Assembly: GCA_009918675.1 (NCBI GenBank)
Contig: RGDM01000015.1
Span: 1-64,000 of the forward strand
Length of the DNA: 64,000 bases
Direction of reading: 5' to 3'
Source of the DNA: a bacterium
GTDB taxonomy: Bacteria; Bdellovibrionota_B; Oligoflexia; Silvanigrellales; Silvanigrellaceae
A program made the position numbers and the translations under genes. Below the pieces are notes generated by a model, which searched no databases, was not told the DNA's origin, and worked only from the letters and a program-made list of their open reading frames with translations. Shown here piece after piece: positions 17,331 to 26,667 of the stretch; the stretch's first letter is position 1, and the number at the start of each line of letters is the position of its first letter.

Positions 17331-18239
17331 ATGTTCCTTCGCATGGCAGCAAGCGCATCCCTAGTGGCACTCATTTCAACCGTCGCACACGCTGAAGAAC
17401 CCAAACTGGGAACACGCAAAAACCCATTGAAACTTGTGATGGTACCTTCAAGCGACTCCACAAAAATTCTTTCAAGTATGAAGCCAGTGGCACAGTGCTT
17501 GGAAAAAGAAACCGGGCTAACCTTCGATATCTCTGTTCCAAACAGCTACATTGTTGCCATTGAAGGTATGGGCTCGAAAAAGGTCGACATCGCCTTTCTG
17601 CCGACCTTTGGATATTTGCTTGCACATGAAAAATTTGGTGCAGAGGCAATCCTCAAAGCATCACGGCATGGAGAAACCACCTACCGTGCAGCGATTCTTA
17701 CCCGCACAGATCGCAACATCAAATCGTTGAACGACCTCAACGGTAAAAAGATAGCGTACGTTGATCCTGCATCAACCTCTGGGTATATTTTACCAAAGAA
17801 ACTGTTCATGGATTCAAAGATAAAACCTGGACAGGAGGTCTTTCAAGGCAAGCACGATGCAGTTGTCACTGCAGTGTATCAGGGACAGGTTGATGCTGGA
17901 GCGGTTTATTATAATGCCCCAGTTGCCGGAAAAATTAAGGACGCACGCGAGCGTGTGAAAACCCAGTTTCCTGATATCGAAGACAAGGTAAAAATTCTCA
18001 CCTTAACTGAAGATATTCCAAATGATCCTATTGTTATCCGCAAAGAAGTTCCTGCAGATTCTAAAACGAAGGTTACCAAGGCATTTCAAACGTGTGTTGC
18101 AAAACTTCCTGATGCTTTCGCTGGTATCAACAACTCCGATGCCTTTGCAGCAGTCAAAGACAGCGACTACGACGGCCTGCGCAAAACCGTAAAACTGCTT
18201 GGTATCAACGTCGGAGTCGAGCTCGAGAAGAAAAAATAA
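17331..18239 (+). CDS. PhnD-like phosphate/phosphonate-type substrate-binding protein
   Basis: Periplasmic solute-binding protein of the PhnD/phosphite type, 302 residues. The signal peptide ends in AHA, before EEP (about residue 21). Family features include VPSSD near the N-terminus, VDIAFLPTFGYL in the middle, the YVDPASTSGY hinge loop and an AGAVYYNAPVA segment. The start follows AGGAGG at 17317-17322, buried in the leader hairpin. No permease or ATPase gene lies beside it, so it is an orphan that may use another transporter or act in sensing. The ligand (phosphate, phosphite, phosphonate or other) cannot be told from the sequence. Confidence 0.87.
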   Translation: MFLRMAASASLVALISTVAHAEEPKLGTRKNPLKLVMVPSSDSTKILSSMKPVAQCLEKETGLTFDISVPNSYIVAIEGMGSKKVDIAFLPTFGYLLAHEKFGAEAILKASRHGETTYRAAILTRTDRNIKSLNDLNGKKIAYVDPASTSGYILPKKLFMDSKIKPGQEVFQGKHDAVVTAVYQGQVDAGAVYYNAPVAGKIKDARERVKTQFPDIEDKVKILTLTEDIPNDPIVIRKEVPADSKTKVTKAFQTCVAKLPDAFAGINNSDAFAAVKDSDYDGLRKTVKLLGINVGVELEKKK

Positions 18240-18264
18240 ACTTAAGATCGAGCGAAGCACCGCT

Positions 18265-18945
18265 ATGAAACGCGCGAACACCCTGGAGCAGAGTATTATT
18301 GACTGCACAGGGTGTTCTCGTTTGTTGGCGCATTGCAAAAAGGTCGCTCTCGAGAAAAAGAAAAAGTATTCTGAGTGGACTTACTGGGGACGCCCGGTCC
18401 CAAATTTTGGCTCACTCGATGCGCAGTTGATTGTGGTTGGCTTGGCACCTGCGGCACATGGAGCCAATCGAACCGGGCGCATGTTCACAGGCGACATGAG
18501 CGGAGTTTGGCTTTTTCGCGCACTGCATAGGGCAGGGTTTGCGAATCAGGCTCGTTCTGAAGAGAAGGGCGATGGCCTGGAACTGAACAATTGTCTTATC
18601 ACCGTCGTGTGTCATTGCGCACCACCCGACAACAAACCAACCCCGAAAGAAATTCACACCTGTGAAGCATTTCTTAAGCAAACATTAGAACTCGCACGGC
18701 GGAAAAAAGTCATTTTAGCGCTTGGTCAAATCGCCTGGGATGCAATTTGGAAAGAATTCGTGACGCAAGAAAAGTCGCCACTCAAAAAAATACATTTCTC
18801 GCATATGCAAGAAGTGCGTTTAGAGTCTGGTATAGTGCTTCTTTCAAGCTTTCATCCGAGCCAACAAAACACGTTCACTGGCCGCTTGAGTGAGCAAGCT
18901 TTTGACGAAGTTTTCAAACGATGCAGATCTCTCGTGGATACCTAA
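18265..18945 (+). CDS. Family-5 uracil-DNA glycosylase (UDGb)
   Basis: DNA repair enzyme that removes uracil, and in this family also other deaminated bases; cytoplasmic. Motif 1 reads GLAPAAHGANRTGR and the second active-site motif HPSQQN, both diagnostic of UDGb. N-terminal CTGC and later cysteines are likely ligands of the [4Fe-4S] cluster. The ATG at 18265 gives 226 residues, the usual size. A start further upstream would overlap the PhnD-like gene by 41 bases. It lies 25 bases after that gene and may be its operon partner, although the functions are unrelated. It ends almost head-on with the minus-strand lipoprotein gene. Confidence 0.92.
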   Translation: MKRANTLEQSIIDCTGCSRLLAHCKKVALEKKKKYSEWTYWGRPVPNFGSLDAQLIVVGLAPAAHGANRTGRMFTGDMSGVWLFRALHRAGFANQARSEEKGDGLELNNCLITVVCHCAPPDNKPTPKEIHTCEAFLKQTLELARRKKVILALGQIAWDAIWKEFVTQEKSPLKKIHFSHMQEVRLESGIVLLSSFHPSQQNTFTGRLSEQAFDEVFKRCRSLVDT

Positions 18946-18949
18946 AGAT

Positions 18950-19693
18950 TCATTTGGGGCTGCAGCCTATTTCCGGGAAGTTTTCAACTGTAAATTCCAC
19001 TTCATCACTTTCGACACTGAATTCAAAATCATTCCAATCAACCGCCGCCGATTTTCCAGGTTCTTTTCCAAGAATCCGGGCGCAGGTTTTCATATCACCT
19101 TCAATAACATCTTTAATTGTATCTGATTCAGCCTTCACTTTATCCAGACATGGCTTGTAGGTGTTGTTCCAATAACTATCATTGGTGTCTTCAAAGTGAA
19201 TATTGGTACCTATAATCTTCTTGTCATCGCCAACCATTTGGTCGATTTTGAAAAAAAATCGATCCACCTGTTTCGCCGTTTCTCGATAATAGTCATCCGC
19301 AAATCCAGCCTTTGTCATGCTGACGTGCGCTCTCAATTGCAACACATTGCAGTAACCTTTTTTTGTATCAATTTTAATTTCTTTGGTTTTATCGCTGCAC
19401 AAAAACTTGGTCCAGGTAGTGTTTGAAAGGCCAGCAACTTTAACCTCAAATTCGGTCAGACGTTCGGCATCGCATTTTGTTCCAGTCAGACGAATTGTTG
19501 ATTTTGTATCTGCAAGACCATCGCCAATTCCTTTGCGCGTTGGTTCCTGTTTCGCGGGTGTGCTTGTCGCAATTGGGACAATTTTATCGGACACAACAGT
19601 TTTGTTGCAGCCAACGTGCAAGACAGCAAGAGCCAGCAACCCCAATCTCAAACAAACAATTGAACTTGAGCGCCGCTTGACTTTGAATTTCAT
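18950..19693 (-). CDS. Secreted lipoprotein, function unknown
   Basis: A 247-residue protein with a basic N-terminus, a hydrophobic stretch and a lipobox LHVGC at about residues 25-29, so it is a predicted lipoprotein. After a Thr/Pro/Lys-rich linker comes a soluble domain with several cysteines that could form disulfides (TGTKCDAE, FLCSDKT, GYCNVLQ, KPCLDKV, KTCARIL). I do not recognise the domain. It converges on the UDG gene with four bases between the stops. The 126-base space upstream is shared with a divergent secreted gene starting at 19820. Confidence 0.75.
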   Translation of the reverse strand: MKFKVKRRSSSIVCLRLGLLALAVLHVGCNKTVVSDKIVPIATSTPAKQEPTRKGIGDGLADTKSTIRLTGTKCDAERLTEFEVKVAGLSNTTWTKFLCSDKTKEIKIDTKKGYCNVLQLRAHVSMTKAGFADDYYRETAKQVDRFFFKIDQMVGDDKKIIGTNIHFEDTNDSYWNNTYKPCLDKVKAESDTIKDVIEGDMKTCARILGKEPGKSAAVDWNDFEFSVESDEVEFTVENFPEIGCSPK

Positions 19694-19819
19694 GTCTTAC
19701 ACCCCTCATCACAAAACCCTTCTGTTTTCGGAACTATGTCGAGGAAACTTTAGTTTTTTAAATTGCAAATCATTAAGCTGGTTTCAAAGGATTTCGAATT
19801 CTTAAGGGAGCTTCCACCA

Positions 19820-20515
19820 ATGAACCCGATTCACCCATTTCTTGTCCTGACAACCAACCTTCTGCTCTTAGGGGAAGCCCTGGCCAACCCGGGGAATCAT
19901 GCAAGCAAAGCAAAAACTCAGCAGCAACTGAACAACGTTGGTATTGCAGAATGGGTCGCCTTTGGCTCAGGATGCCAGGCTTCTTCAAAAAAACCATCGC
20001 CAGAGGTTCAGTTCACGACCCAAACGGGTGAAACGCTACTTTCAACGCTGCACTTCAAAGACTTCCGCTTGAATTTAAAAGATACAGACAAAGGAGTGCG
20101 TGAATGCGCGCTGCGGATGACTGTTGAAATGCCTCCAAACAAAAGGATTGCGAGCATTCAGGCACAAACCCACATTGAAGCAAATAAAACCGATGGCATG
20201 CATTTGCGCGCACGCGTGATGATGCTGCTTGGCGACAGTCAAATTGCGAACCGTGTATGGGATCTAAAAAAGAATGACTTTGCCAAACACAGAAACGAGC
20301 AGATATCGTTGCTTTCCGGCAGCACAAGCGAGACTGCTCTTCCAAAAAAAGACTGCGGAAAACCACAAATTATTGGCTTAGATTATACATTTGAGGGGCT
20401 TGAAGAAAGCAATTCAAAGCCGCCCCGACGAGAAGAAGGTATCGCTTTTTTAAGGCTCGTGTATGACAAACCAACTCTCATTGAAGTGTTTTTTGAAAGC
20501 TGCGGGAAATCATAG
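19820..20515 (+). CDS. Secreted protein of unknown function
   Basis: The ATG at 19820 has AAGGGAG at 19804-19810 and yields 231 residues with a signal peptide ending LLGEALA. A 19-codon longer reading lacks a ribosome site. The mature part contains three or four cysteines (GSGCQ, ECALRM, KDCGKP, SCGKS), in a mixed strand-rich domain. The EANKTDGMHLRARVMML stretch is well-formed coding sequence, but I cannot name the family. It is divergent from the lipoprotein gene at 18950-19693, and its shared Cys-rich secreted style suggests a functional pair, which is only a guess. Confidence 0.75.
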   Translation: MNPIHPFLVLTTNLLLLGEALANPGNHASKAKTQQQLNNVGIAEWVAFGSGCQASSKKPSPEVQFTTQTGETLLSTLHFKDFRLNLKDTDKGVRECALRMTVEMPPNKRIASIQAQTHIEANKTDGMHLRARVMMLLGDSQIANRVWDLKKNDFAKHRNEQISLLSGSTSETALPKKDCGKPQIIGLDYTFEGLEESNSKPPRREEGIAFLRLVYDKPTLIEVFFESCGKS

Positions 20516-20527
20516 TGCTAAAGTGGT

Positions 20528-20566
20528 TGCATCTCTTGAACTCAAGAGCGATGCATAAGCATTTTT
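20528..20566. terminator. Bidirectional hairpin between convergent genes
   Basis: TGCATC-TCTTG (20528-20538) pairs with CAAGA-GC-GATGCA (20543-20555), with a two-base bulge and a four-base loop. It is followed by a short ATTTTT run on the plus strand. It sits between the convergent ends of the secreted gene and the 1,093-residue TPR gene, where a shared terminator is expected. Confidence 0.6.
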
Positions 20567-20572
20567 CGACAT

Positions 20573-23500
20573 TTAGAATCCAGATTCGCCACCCGCAGGT
20601 GTCGAACTGCTTTCATCATCGCCTTTGCTCTGTTTAACTTGTTGCACGTAGAGCTTAACTTTTTCTGCAGTTTCATTGTCAGGTAATCCGCTTGATGACA
20701 AAGCATCTTCCGCCTGAAGGGCGAAACTCTTCATCTCAGAACTCATTTTATCTTTATTCCAAGCAACCAAGGACTTAATTTCAGCAACCATATTTTCATC
20801 GAGATAGCCCGAAGGTTCAACGATAGCAAGAAGCTTGCTCAAATCACCGGCCAACTTTGAAGCTTCAAAATAACCCAGTGCACACCAATCAACCCCTGGT
20901 ATTTCACAGGGTGCAAGTAGATTCACTTTGACCCGCTCATAATCTTTCAAGAGAGCTTGCAACGATGCTTTGAGATCCTTTTGATTCATTACTTGCCGGG
21001 TTCGCAACGATGAAACTTCAAAGCGAGCTGAGATAAACCGAGCTTTGGCCTGAACTTTGAAGCCATCAGCAGTTGCCGGCTTCGCACTCAACGCGGCCAA
21101 AGCCGATTTTCTCGCCAATTCATCGCGACCAAGTTTCTGATACACGTTGGTCAAATTGAAATTCACCTGAATCACATCGTCTGGCTGGCGCACAAGTTTT
21201 GCCAAACGCTCCAACGCGCTCAATGCAATCACATTGCTGTTGGAGGACATGGCAAGATCTGAGATCAGCCTCAACACCCGAATTTGCTCGGGGACAGATT
21301 TAACCAGTTTGAGGTGTAGTTCATACCCAGAAAACGCTTCAGGAATTTTGCCTGCTTGTTTAAAGTTCTCAGCAGACTTCAATGCTGCTTGCCTCTGCGC
21401 ACCCTCAGGTGGATAGAGCTGATGAAAGACCTGATAGTGCTCGGCCGCCTTGCCATACTGCTTTGCTGCCGCGGAAATTTCACCCGCCGACCAACGGATC
21501 TCTTTTGCTGCCGGCATTTTTGGGTAGAGCTTCAAATAGAGCTCATAGGCCGCAAGAGCCAAGGCTGGTTTGCCCACTTGAACGAAAGCATAACCTGCGC
21601 GCTCAATGGCCAGTGGCGCATTTGTTGATGCAGGGAACTCTTTTTGGAATGAGATCGATTTATTTGCCGCAGCTTCATATTGTTTGCTGTCGAACTGCTG
21701 TTTGGCGATTTCAAATGTGACATTCTCGAGCTGCTTCGACAAATTTTTAAAAGGGTCTCGCGAGGGGATAATTCCAAGCTTCATCATCATTCGAACGAAT
21801 TTTTCGACTTGAACATATTCTTTTCGCTGAGCGAGCGTTTCAAGCAAGAAAGCTGCGGATTCTGAACTCAAAGGGTTCTTTGCCGCTTTCGTGAATGCTT
21901 CCTCATATCGAGCGAGGGCAGGCTGCCAAGATGCACTCAACAACTGCAGATACGCTGAGTAATACATGTATTGTTCGGCTTCATGTGCGGGAAGAAAACT
22001 GCGCAGTTTATCTGCATTGGTCAGGTAACCTGCAACAAGTGTCGGATCGCCAGATATTTTTGCAGAGGTGCCTGGCTTGAGATCAGCGCCCAAGCCAAGT
22101 AACTGCGTGCGAGATTTTAGGTTGAAGCCATACGCGGCAATTCGGTTCATTTTTTCTCTGAACCGAACGATAAAACCTTCTGTACGTTTGATAACTTCAG
22201 AGAATTGTTTCGTTTGATACAGAGCATCAACAACTCGCACCGCCGAGTCTTCCCGAGACGAATAGGACGGAAATCCGCGAACAAACAAGTCGTGCAGCTG
22301 AAGCATGTTCATTGCAGAGTCTTTGTCCATCTTCATTTTAAACAAGGTTGTGCTTTGATTCATCGTATAAATCATCGCAGGCTCAAGACTCACCTGCTTC
22401 TGAACACCTCGAGAAATAACTCTCTCCCAGGCCGCTTGAATCATGCGTGGCTGATTCACAGCAAGCGTCAGATCAAGCATGCGTGTCTCGACTTTGGTTT
22501 TGGTTGCATCAGGAACCGTTCCAGTTCCGGCCGCTTCACCATAGTATTTCATCGCAGTTGCGATATTTTTCTGATACGTCGCTAAAGCAAACTGCTCCAA
22601 ATAACTCCGCGCATACTCTGCCAAGTCGTTGTTTATCAAGGTTTGCAGAATCTCTGGATTCACTGTCGCGGAATTTTTTAATCCGGCATCTATCAGCATA
22701 AAAGACGCTGCTTGGAGAAGCGTGCTGGGAGTTTGCTCTTTGTCTGTTCTGCGAATTCCCTTGCAGGTTGCAATCACATCTTGCAGCATTGAAATTGCTT
22801 GTGCGTTGCGTTTTTTAATGAGCTCCTGTTCGGCAATCAGGATCTTGAAAGCTGCACCCTCATATTGGTCAGTGCTGTTTTGCAAGACGCCTTCCAAGGT
22901 CCCAAATGGACTCGGGAGCCGCCCGGCAGTCGCGTCGAGGGCAAGTCCCACTGCAGAAATTTCACGCGCCTCGGTTCCTGTATACGTTTTAAGCGCAGCT
23001 ATTGCTTCATCACGGACACTCGGATCGCCTAGCTGAAGCCGCGCAACAATCTGATTAAATTTCCACTGTTTTAAATTTGGATGCTTTGGGAAATTAAGTA
23101 TCAAATCATGATACCGCTGTGCCTGCTGACGACGGATATTTTTCAGTGTTTGGCCTAGGTCCGGGTATTTCGGATCGCTCACTCCAACAATCCTCATCCA
23201 GCCAAATACCAGCGCTTGTTCTTCGTACAAACGCAGGATCCTCAAGGTGGCTGTGACATAGGCATCCGATTTTGGCGGAGCTTTCTTGAGCTCACCAATC
23301 AGCTTCCTGATCTGCTCAAGCCGTAGCTTTGTACCGGATGGTTTATAATCAAGATTTTCCAACAATTGTCTGTCGCGCGCAGCGAGGTCGGAGGAAAATT
23401 CAAAGCGTTTTCCAACAGGCGATTTAAAAATTGGTTCAAGTGAAAGTTGCCAAGGTTTAATGGGTGCTTGGGGCTTGACCGGCTCAGCAGCAGGTGATTC

Positions 23501-23854
23501 CTCTTTTTGCACGGTTGCTGATTCAGAGGCTGCAGAACTTTCACTCGTATTTTCCTTTTTGGTTTGCTTTCTGGTCGGCGCGCTTTCTTCGGAAGCGGTA
23601 TTTGGTTGCTCGGATTGTTCATCATCGGCAGCAGGGGCTGCCTTTGATTTCTTCTTTGCAACAGAATTGCTCTCGGGCGCGGGTTCTTCACTTGCAGCAG
23701 GCGCATCTTGTGATTCAGCAGGCGCTTGGCTTTCTTCCTCTTGTGCCCATGCCGTTGGAAGAGCGGGGGCAAGCAGAAATGCAAAAAGAGATCCTACGAC
23801 AGCAATGCACCGCAGTGCGCCGCTGGTTTTATGATGCTGCACGCTTACTTTCAC
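20573..23854 (-). CDS. Very large secreted TPR protein with acidic low-complexity N-terminus
   Basis: I prefer the GTG at 23854, which has TGAGGTGGGG upstream and gives a clean signal peptide (KVSVQHHK lead, cleavage near AWA|QEE); the ATG at 23890 would add 12 residues. Residues about 35-125 form a Glu/Ser/Ala/Pro/Lys-rich disordered tract. The rest is helical repeats of TPR type, clearest in the last third (for example PALALAAYELYLKLYP, GKAAEHYQVFHQLYPPEG and KLGRDELARKSALAAL). It resembles large gliding or envelope TPR proteins of Bdellovibrionota and Myxococcota. It stands alone on this strand. Role unknown, likely a periplasmic scaffold. Confidence 0.83.
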   Translation of the reverse strand: MKVSVQHHKTSGALRCIAVVGSLFAFLLAPALPTAWAQEEESQAPAESQDAPAASEEPAPESNSVAKKKSKAAPAADDEQSEQPNTASEESAPTRKQTKKENTSESSAASESATVQKEESPAAEPVKPQAPIKPWQLSLEPIFKSPVGKRFEFSSDLAARDRQLLENLDYKPSGTKLRLEQIRKLIGELKKAPPKSDAYVTATLRILRLYEEQALVFGWMRIVGVSDPKYPDLGQTLKNIRRQQAQRYHDLILNFPKHPNLKQWKFNQIVARLQLGDPSVRDEAIAALKTYTGTEAREISAVGLALDATAGRLPSPFGTLEGVLQNSTDQYEGAAFKILIAEQELIKKRNAQAISMLQDVIATCKGIRRTDKEQTPSTLLQAASFMLIDAGLKNSATVNPEILQTLINNDLAEYARSYLEQFALATYQKNIATAMKYYGEAAGTGTVPDATKTKVETRMLDLTLAVNQPRMIQAAWERVISRGVQKQVSLEPAMIYTMNQSTTLFKMKMDKDSAMNMLQLHDLFVRGFPSYSSREDSAVRVVDALYQTKQFSEVIKRTEGFIVRFREKMNRIAAYGFNLKSRTQLLGLGADLKPGTSAKISGDPTLVAGYLTNADKLRSFLPAHEAEQYMYYSAYLQLLSASWQPALARYEEAFTKAAKNPLSSESAAFLLETLAQRKEYVQVEKFVRMMMKLGIIPSRDPFKNLSKQLENVTFEIAKQQFDSKQYEAAANKSISFQKEFPASTNAPLAIERAGYAFVQVGKPALALAAYELYLKLYPKMPAAKEIRWSAGEISAAAKQYGKAAEHYQVFHQLYPPEGAQRQAALKSAENFKQAGKIPEAFSGYELHLKLVKSVPEQIRVLRLISDLAMSSNSNVIALSALERLAKLVRQPDDVIQVNFNLTNVYQKLGRDELARKSALAALSAKPATADGFKVQAKARFISARFEVSSLRTRQVMNQKDLKASLQALLKDYERVKVNLLAPCEIPGVDWCALGYFEASKLAGDLSKLLAIVEPSGYLDENMVAEIKSLVAWNKDKMSSEMKSFALQAEDALSSSGLPDNETAEKVKLYVQQVKQSKGDDESSSTPAGGESGF

Positions 23855-23945
23855 GCCCCACCTCACAAAAGCAAACCCCAAAAGTTGCATAGAAAAGCAA
23901 CTTTCAGGGTATCGGCCTGTGAGTCTGGGAGTTTAGACAAAAGAT

Positions 23946-24590
23946 TCAGCCTGCTGGGCAGGTGATCCAACCCATGGTGGCGTAGAACTTGATGTCGTAC
24001 TGGTCGGCACTCAGAAGCAGGTTCTGGGTGTCGCTGTTCTTGCTTCCTTGGACAACCAAGCGTGAAGTGAATAGCCCAACAGGGTTAAAGGACGGCAAAC
24101 ACCACATGGCAGGCCCAGGCGCACTCACGAGGAAACTGTTGGTCGTTTGCTTGAATGCTGCGGGTGAATTGAAGCTCGTTCCATAGGGCAAATTCACAAC
24201 CAACGGATTGACCGGGATACCAAAGAAGGTCCCCTGGGTTGCAATACTGGCCGATGCACCTGGCGACTTGATGCCACCGTAATAAATCGACTGCTGGAGA
24301 TTTGCCGCATAGTATCCGCGGGCGATTTGCGCAGGCACAGCAATGGTACAAGCCTTACGCGCAGCAAAAGGCAAACCTGAGTTGGCCGGAAGATCGACGC
24401 CCAGATTCGAGAAGATAAACTGGATTTGGTCACCTGCAGCGATCGCCACGGTGTCTGAACCCATCACACAGCCCGTTCCGTTGGCAACAGCCTGTTCAAC
24501 TTTCCAATGCGCTGTTTGCGCAAATGCAGCGCTTTGAGCAGCGACCGTAAACAAAGCCGCAAGCACAAAGTGAGTTATTGTCATTTTCAT
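23946..24590 (-). CDS. Secreted DUF4360-like protein
   Basis: A 214-residue protein with a signal peptide ending AAFAQ (about residues 1-25). The start of the mature part reads GTGCVMGSDTVAI, followed by alternating strands with RKACTI, a Tyr-rich GYYA segment and a final cysteine (WITCPAG). This is the pattern of DUF4360 secreted proteins, for which no function is established. AAGGAGG lies seven bases before the ATG. A small GC-rich hairpin lies in its leader at 24617-24633. It has no operon partner. Confidence 0.75.
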   Translation of the reverse strand: MKMTITHFVLAALFTVAAQSAAFAQTAHWKVEQAVANGTGCVMGSDTVAIAAGDQIQFIFSNLGVDLPANSGLPFAARKACTIAVPAQIARGYYAANLQQSIYYGGIKSPGASASIATQGTFFGIPVNPLVVNLPYGTSFNSPAAFKQTTNSFLVSAPGPAMWCLPSFNPVGLFTSRLVVQGSKNSDTQNLLLSADQYDIKFYATMGWITCPAG

Positions 24591-25026
24591 AAGAAGTCCT
24601 CCTTGTGGTCTTTAGGGCTACCCAAAGGGCAGCTCAGGCGCAGCGTAAAGAATTGGATTTTAAAAAGCTCAAATCAATTTTTTGAAATTAAAAAGACACT
24701 CTTCTTGTGGTTTTTCGGCCTGTGCCAATGACCACTGTTTTGCTTCTTGTGCGTTTTTTTTGCAGATTTTCGTCGATTTTCGCGGATCTCATGCGAATCA
24801 ACAGCATTACATAAGTTACATCACGTCTAAATAACTAACGTAACCCAATTAAGTAAGTCTCATTGAACTAACAGGAGCTATTTGTTAATTTCAGTTTTGA
24901 TAACCTACATTATGTTGCAATAGGGTCTGAAAAGGCCCAGGAAAAGACATGCCAGAGAAAAATCGCGTAAAAAAAAACATAGGAAGGCAAATTGAAGATT
25001 TTGCAATTCGAAAAATGGTGGGAAAT
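24591..25026. other. Non-coding gap with leader of the DUF4360-like gene
   Basis: This 436-base gap holds the leader and promoter of the minus-strand DUF4360-like gene, including a seven-base hairpin GCTACCC/GGGCAGC with an AAA loop at 24617-24633. An AT-rich stretch at about 24780-24910 has no gene-like content. I see no RNA gene, repeat or convincing short ORF in it. A plus-strand reading from 24949 runs antisense through the S51 peptidase and lacks coding character. Confidence 0.6.
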
Positions 25027-25659
25027 TTAGCCCCGAATCAGAACACCTTGGCCATAGATGCGGGTTTTACTGCCCTGCACAACCACCACATCACCGTCAT
25101 TGAGAGCATACAAAGACATCTGGTGCTTGCGGGCAAAAGCCTCAAGCAGATCGAGTTTGGGAAAATGTTCGCTCACATGAGGAACCAATTCGAAATCAAA
25201 AAAACCAAGCCCAGTGAAATCGCCCTTTTCACCAAACAACGACGCTGTGCGAAACGTGAGCCCAAGCAGCATGGCACCGGCGCTCACCCCAACAATCACA
25301 CCTCCGCGGCGAGAAAACTCTCTCAGGCGTTCGTCGCAGCCCGTGAAACTCAGGCGCATTCGGAAGGGTGCCACTTCGCCCCCCGACAAATGAACAACAT
25401 CGCGCGCAAAGGCCGCTGCCATCTCATCTGGGTCGTCGGTTTCCTCGGGATCAAAGTAAACAACGTCCGGACAGCCGATTTTTTCATAGTAATCCGCCGC
25501 CGCCTGAAAAACCCGTCTGCGCCGATCGGGTGTCGACGGAATATAGGTAATTCGGGGCGCTTTCTTTCCGGTCAGAGAGCGCAACAGCTCTCGGTCACGA
25601 GATGCGGTGAGGGCTGCGGATTGATCGCTGTGCAGAATCAACTTCGGTGCGTAAGACAT
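25027..25659 (-). CDS. Peptidase S51-family protein (dipeptidase E / cyanophycinase type)
   Basis: A 210-residue cytoplasmic hydrolase of family S51. The nucleophile sits in GVSAGAM (Ser126), and VHLSGGEVAPFR (about 89-100) matches the family glycine loop. The His/Glu parts of the triad lie in the second half. PepE releases N-terminal Asp dipeptides, and cyanophycinase degrades cyanophycin. The sequence is short and no cyanophycin synthetase is nearby, so a PepE-like role is more likely. The ATG at 25659 has GAAGAGGGG upstream. It is divergent from the dienelactone hydrolase gene with 100 bases between. Confidence 0.85.
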   Translation of the reverse strand: MSYAPKLILHSDQSAALTASRDRELLRSLTGKKAPRITYIPSTPDRRRRVFQAAADYYEKIGCPDVVYFDPEETDDPDEMAAAFARDVVHLSGGEVAPFRMRLSFTGCDERLREFSRRGGVIVGVSAGAMLLGLTFRTASLFGEKGDFTGLGFFDFELVPHVSEHFPKLDLLEAFARKHQMSLYALNDGDVVVVQGSKTRIYGQGVLIRG

Positions 25660-25759
25660 CGCCTGTGCCCCTCTTCCTTTGCGTTGCGCCAGAGCTAGCA
25701 TACATTGTTGCTTCGTTCGAGACGCTGAACCAGCAACTCAATAAGCAAGGGACAAGAAA

Positions 25760-26515
25760 GTGAAGAATCTATTTGCTCTCGCACTCCTCAGTTCGTCTGT
25801 TGCAACCGCAGCACAGCCACAAGGACAAAGCCTGGTCTATAACATCGGCGCACAAGCATTTGAAGGATACCGGGTTGGCTCAGGCAAAAAAGGCAGTGTG
25901 CTGGTTGTTCACGATTGGATGGGCCTGACCGAGCGAACAAAAGCGAAGGCCGACGCTTTTGCTGAACTTGGATATACGGTTTTTGCAGTCGATGTGTTTG
26001 GCCGTGGCGTGCGCCCAGCAAGCGCTGATGCCGCTCGAGAAAATTCCGTGCAGTATTATAAAAACCGCACCCTCTTGCGCGAACGGGTTGCGGCAGGGTT
26101 GAATCAATTGCAGAAGATTGCTCCAAACAAGAACACAGCTGCAGTTGGTTATTGCTTTGGTGGAACGTCAGTCATTGAACTTGCGCGCAGTGGGGCCGAG
26201 CTCAAAGCAATTGTCAGCTTTCACGGTGGACTCGACAGCCCCGCCCCAAGCGATGGTAAAAATATCAAAGCCCGCGTTCTCGCTCTTCACGGTGCTGATG
26301 ACCCATACGTTTCCGCAGCGAATTTGTTGGCATTCGAAGACGAAATGCGCACCCACAAAATCGATTGGCAGTTGATTAAATTTGGTGGTGCGGTTCACTC
26401 GTTCACTGATCGCTCCGCAGGGAACGACAACAGCAAAGGGGCAGCCTACAACGAACGCGCCGACAAACGTTCTTGGCAAGCCATGAAGAGTTTTCTTGAA
26501 GAGAGTTTTCAATAA
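25760..26515 (+). CDS. Secreted dienelactone hydrolase-family protein
   Basis: Alpha/beta hydrolase with a cysteine nucleophile. The catalytic triad is visible as Cys132 in GYCFGG, Asp180/181 in HGADDPYV and His213 in AVHSF, and the HDWMGL segment (51-56) is typical of the family. Unlike cytoplasmic dienelactone hydrolases, it has a signal peptide (about residues 1-18, ending ATAA), so it is probably periplasmic. The start is a GTG at 25760 with AAGGGA upstream. It is followed at once by a Rho-independent terminator, so it is monocistronic. The substrate is unknown. Confidence 0.9.
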   Translation: MKNLFALALLSSSVATAAQPQGQSLVYNIGAQAFEGYRVGSGKKGSVLVVHDWMGLTERTKAKADAFAELGYTVFAVDVFGRGVRPASADAARENSVQYYKNRTLLRERVAAGLNQLQKIAPNKNTAAVGYCFGGTSVIELARSGAELKAIVSFHGGLDSPAPSDGKNIKARVLALHGADDPYVSAANLLAFEDEMRTHKIDWQLIKFGGAVHSFTDRSAGNDNSKGAAYNERADKRSWQAMKSFLEESFQ

Positions 26516-26531
26516 AGCTCTCTTTTTTTTT
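26500..26531 (+). terminator. Rho-independent terminator of the dienelactone hydrolase gene
   Basis: AGAGAG (26500-26505) pairs with CTCTCT (26518-26523), followed by a run of nine Ts to 26531. The stop codon at 26513-26515 lies in the loop, so the hairpin overlaps the 3' end of the gene. Confidence 0.8.
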
Positions 26532-26667
26532 GATAGAATAAGTGCATCTGAGACTCGTCAACTCACTGCCTTCTTCAGTCAGCTCACCACAAACCCTGAA
26601 CCGACGGCCTGAGTTGTGCGAAGAAGGTCGTCCGCAAAAGTATCGAACTCAAAGCTAAATTTGAATA

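Noticed and set aside
24949..25698. Plus-strand 249-codon reading antisense to the S51 peptidase
   Set aside because: It runs opposite a gene with clear motifs, lacks known domains, and is Arg/His/Asn-rich as expected of antisense translation.
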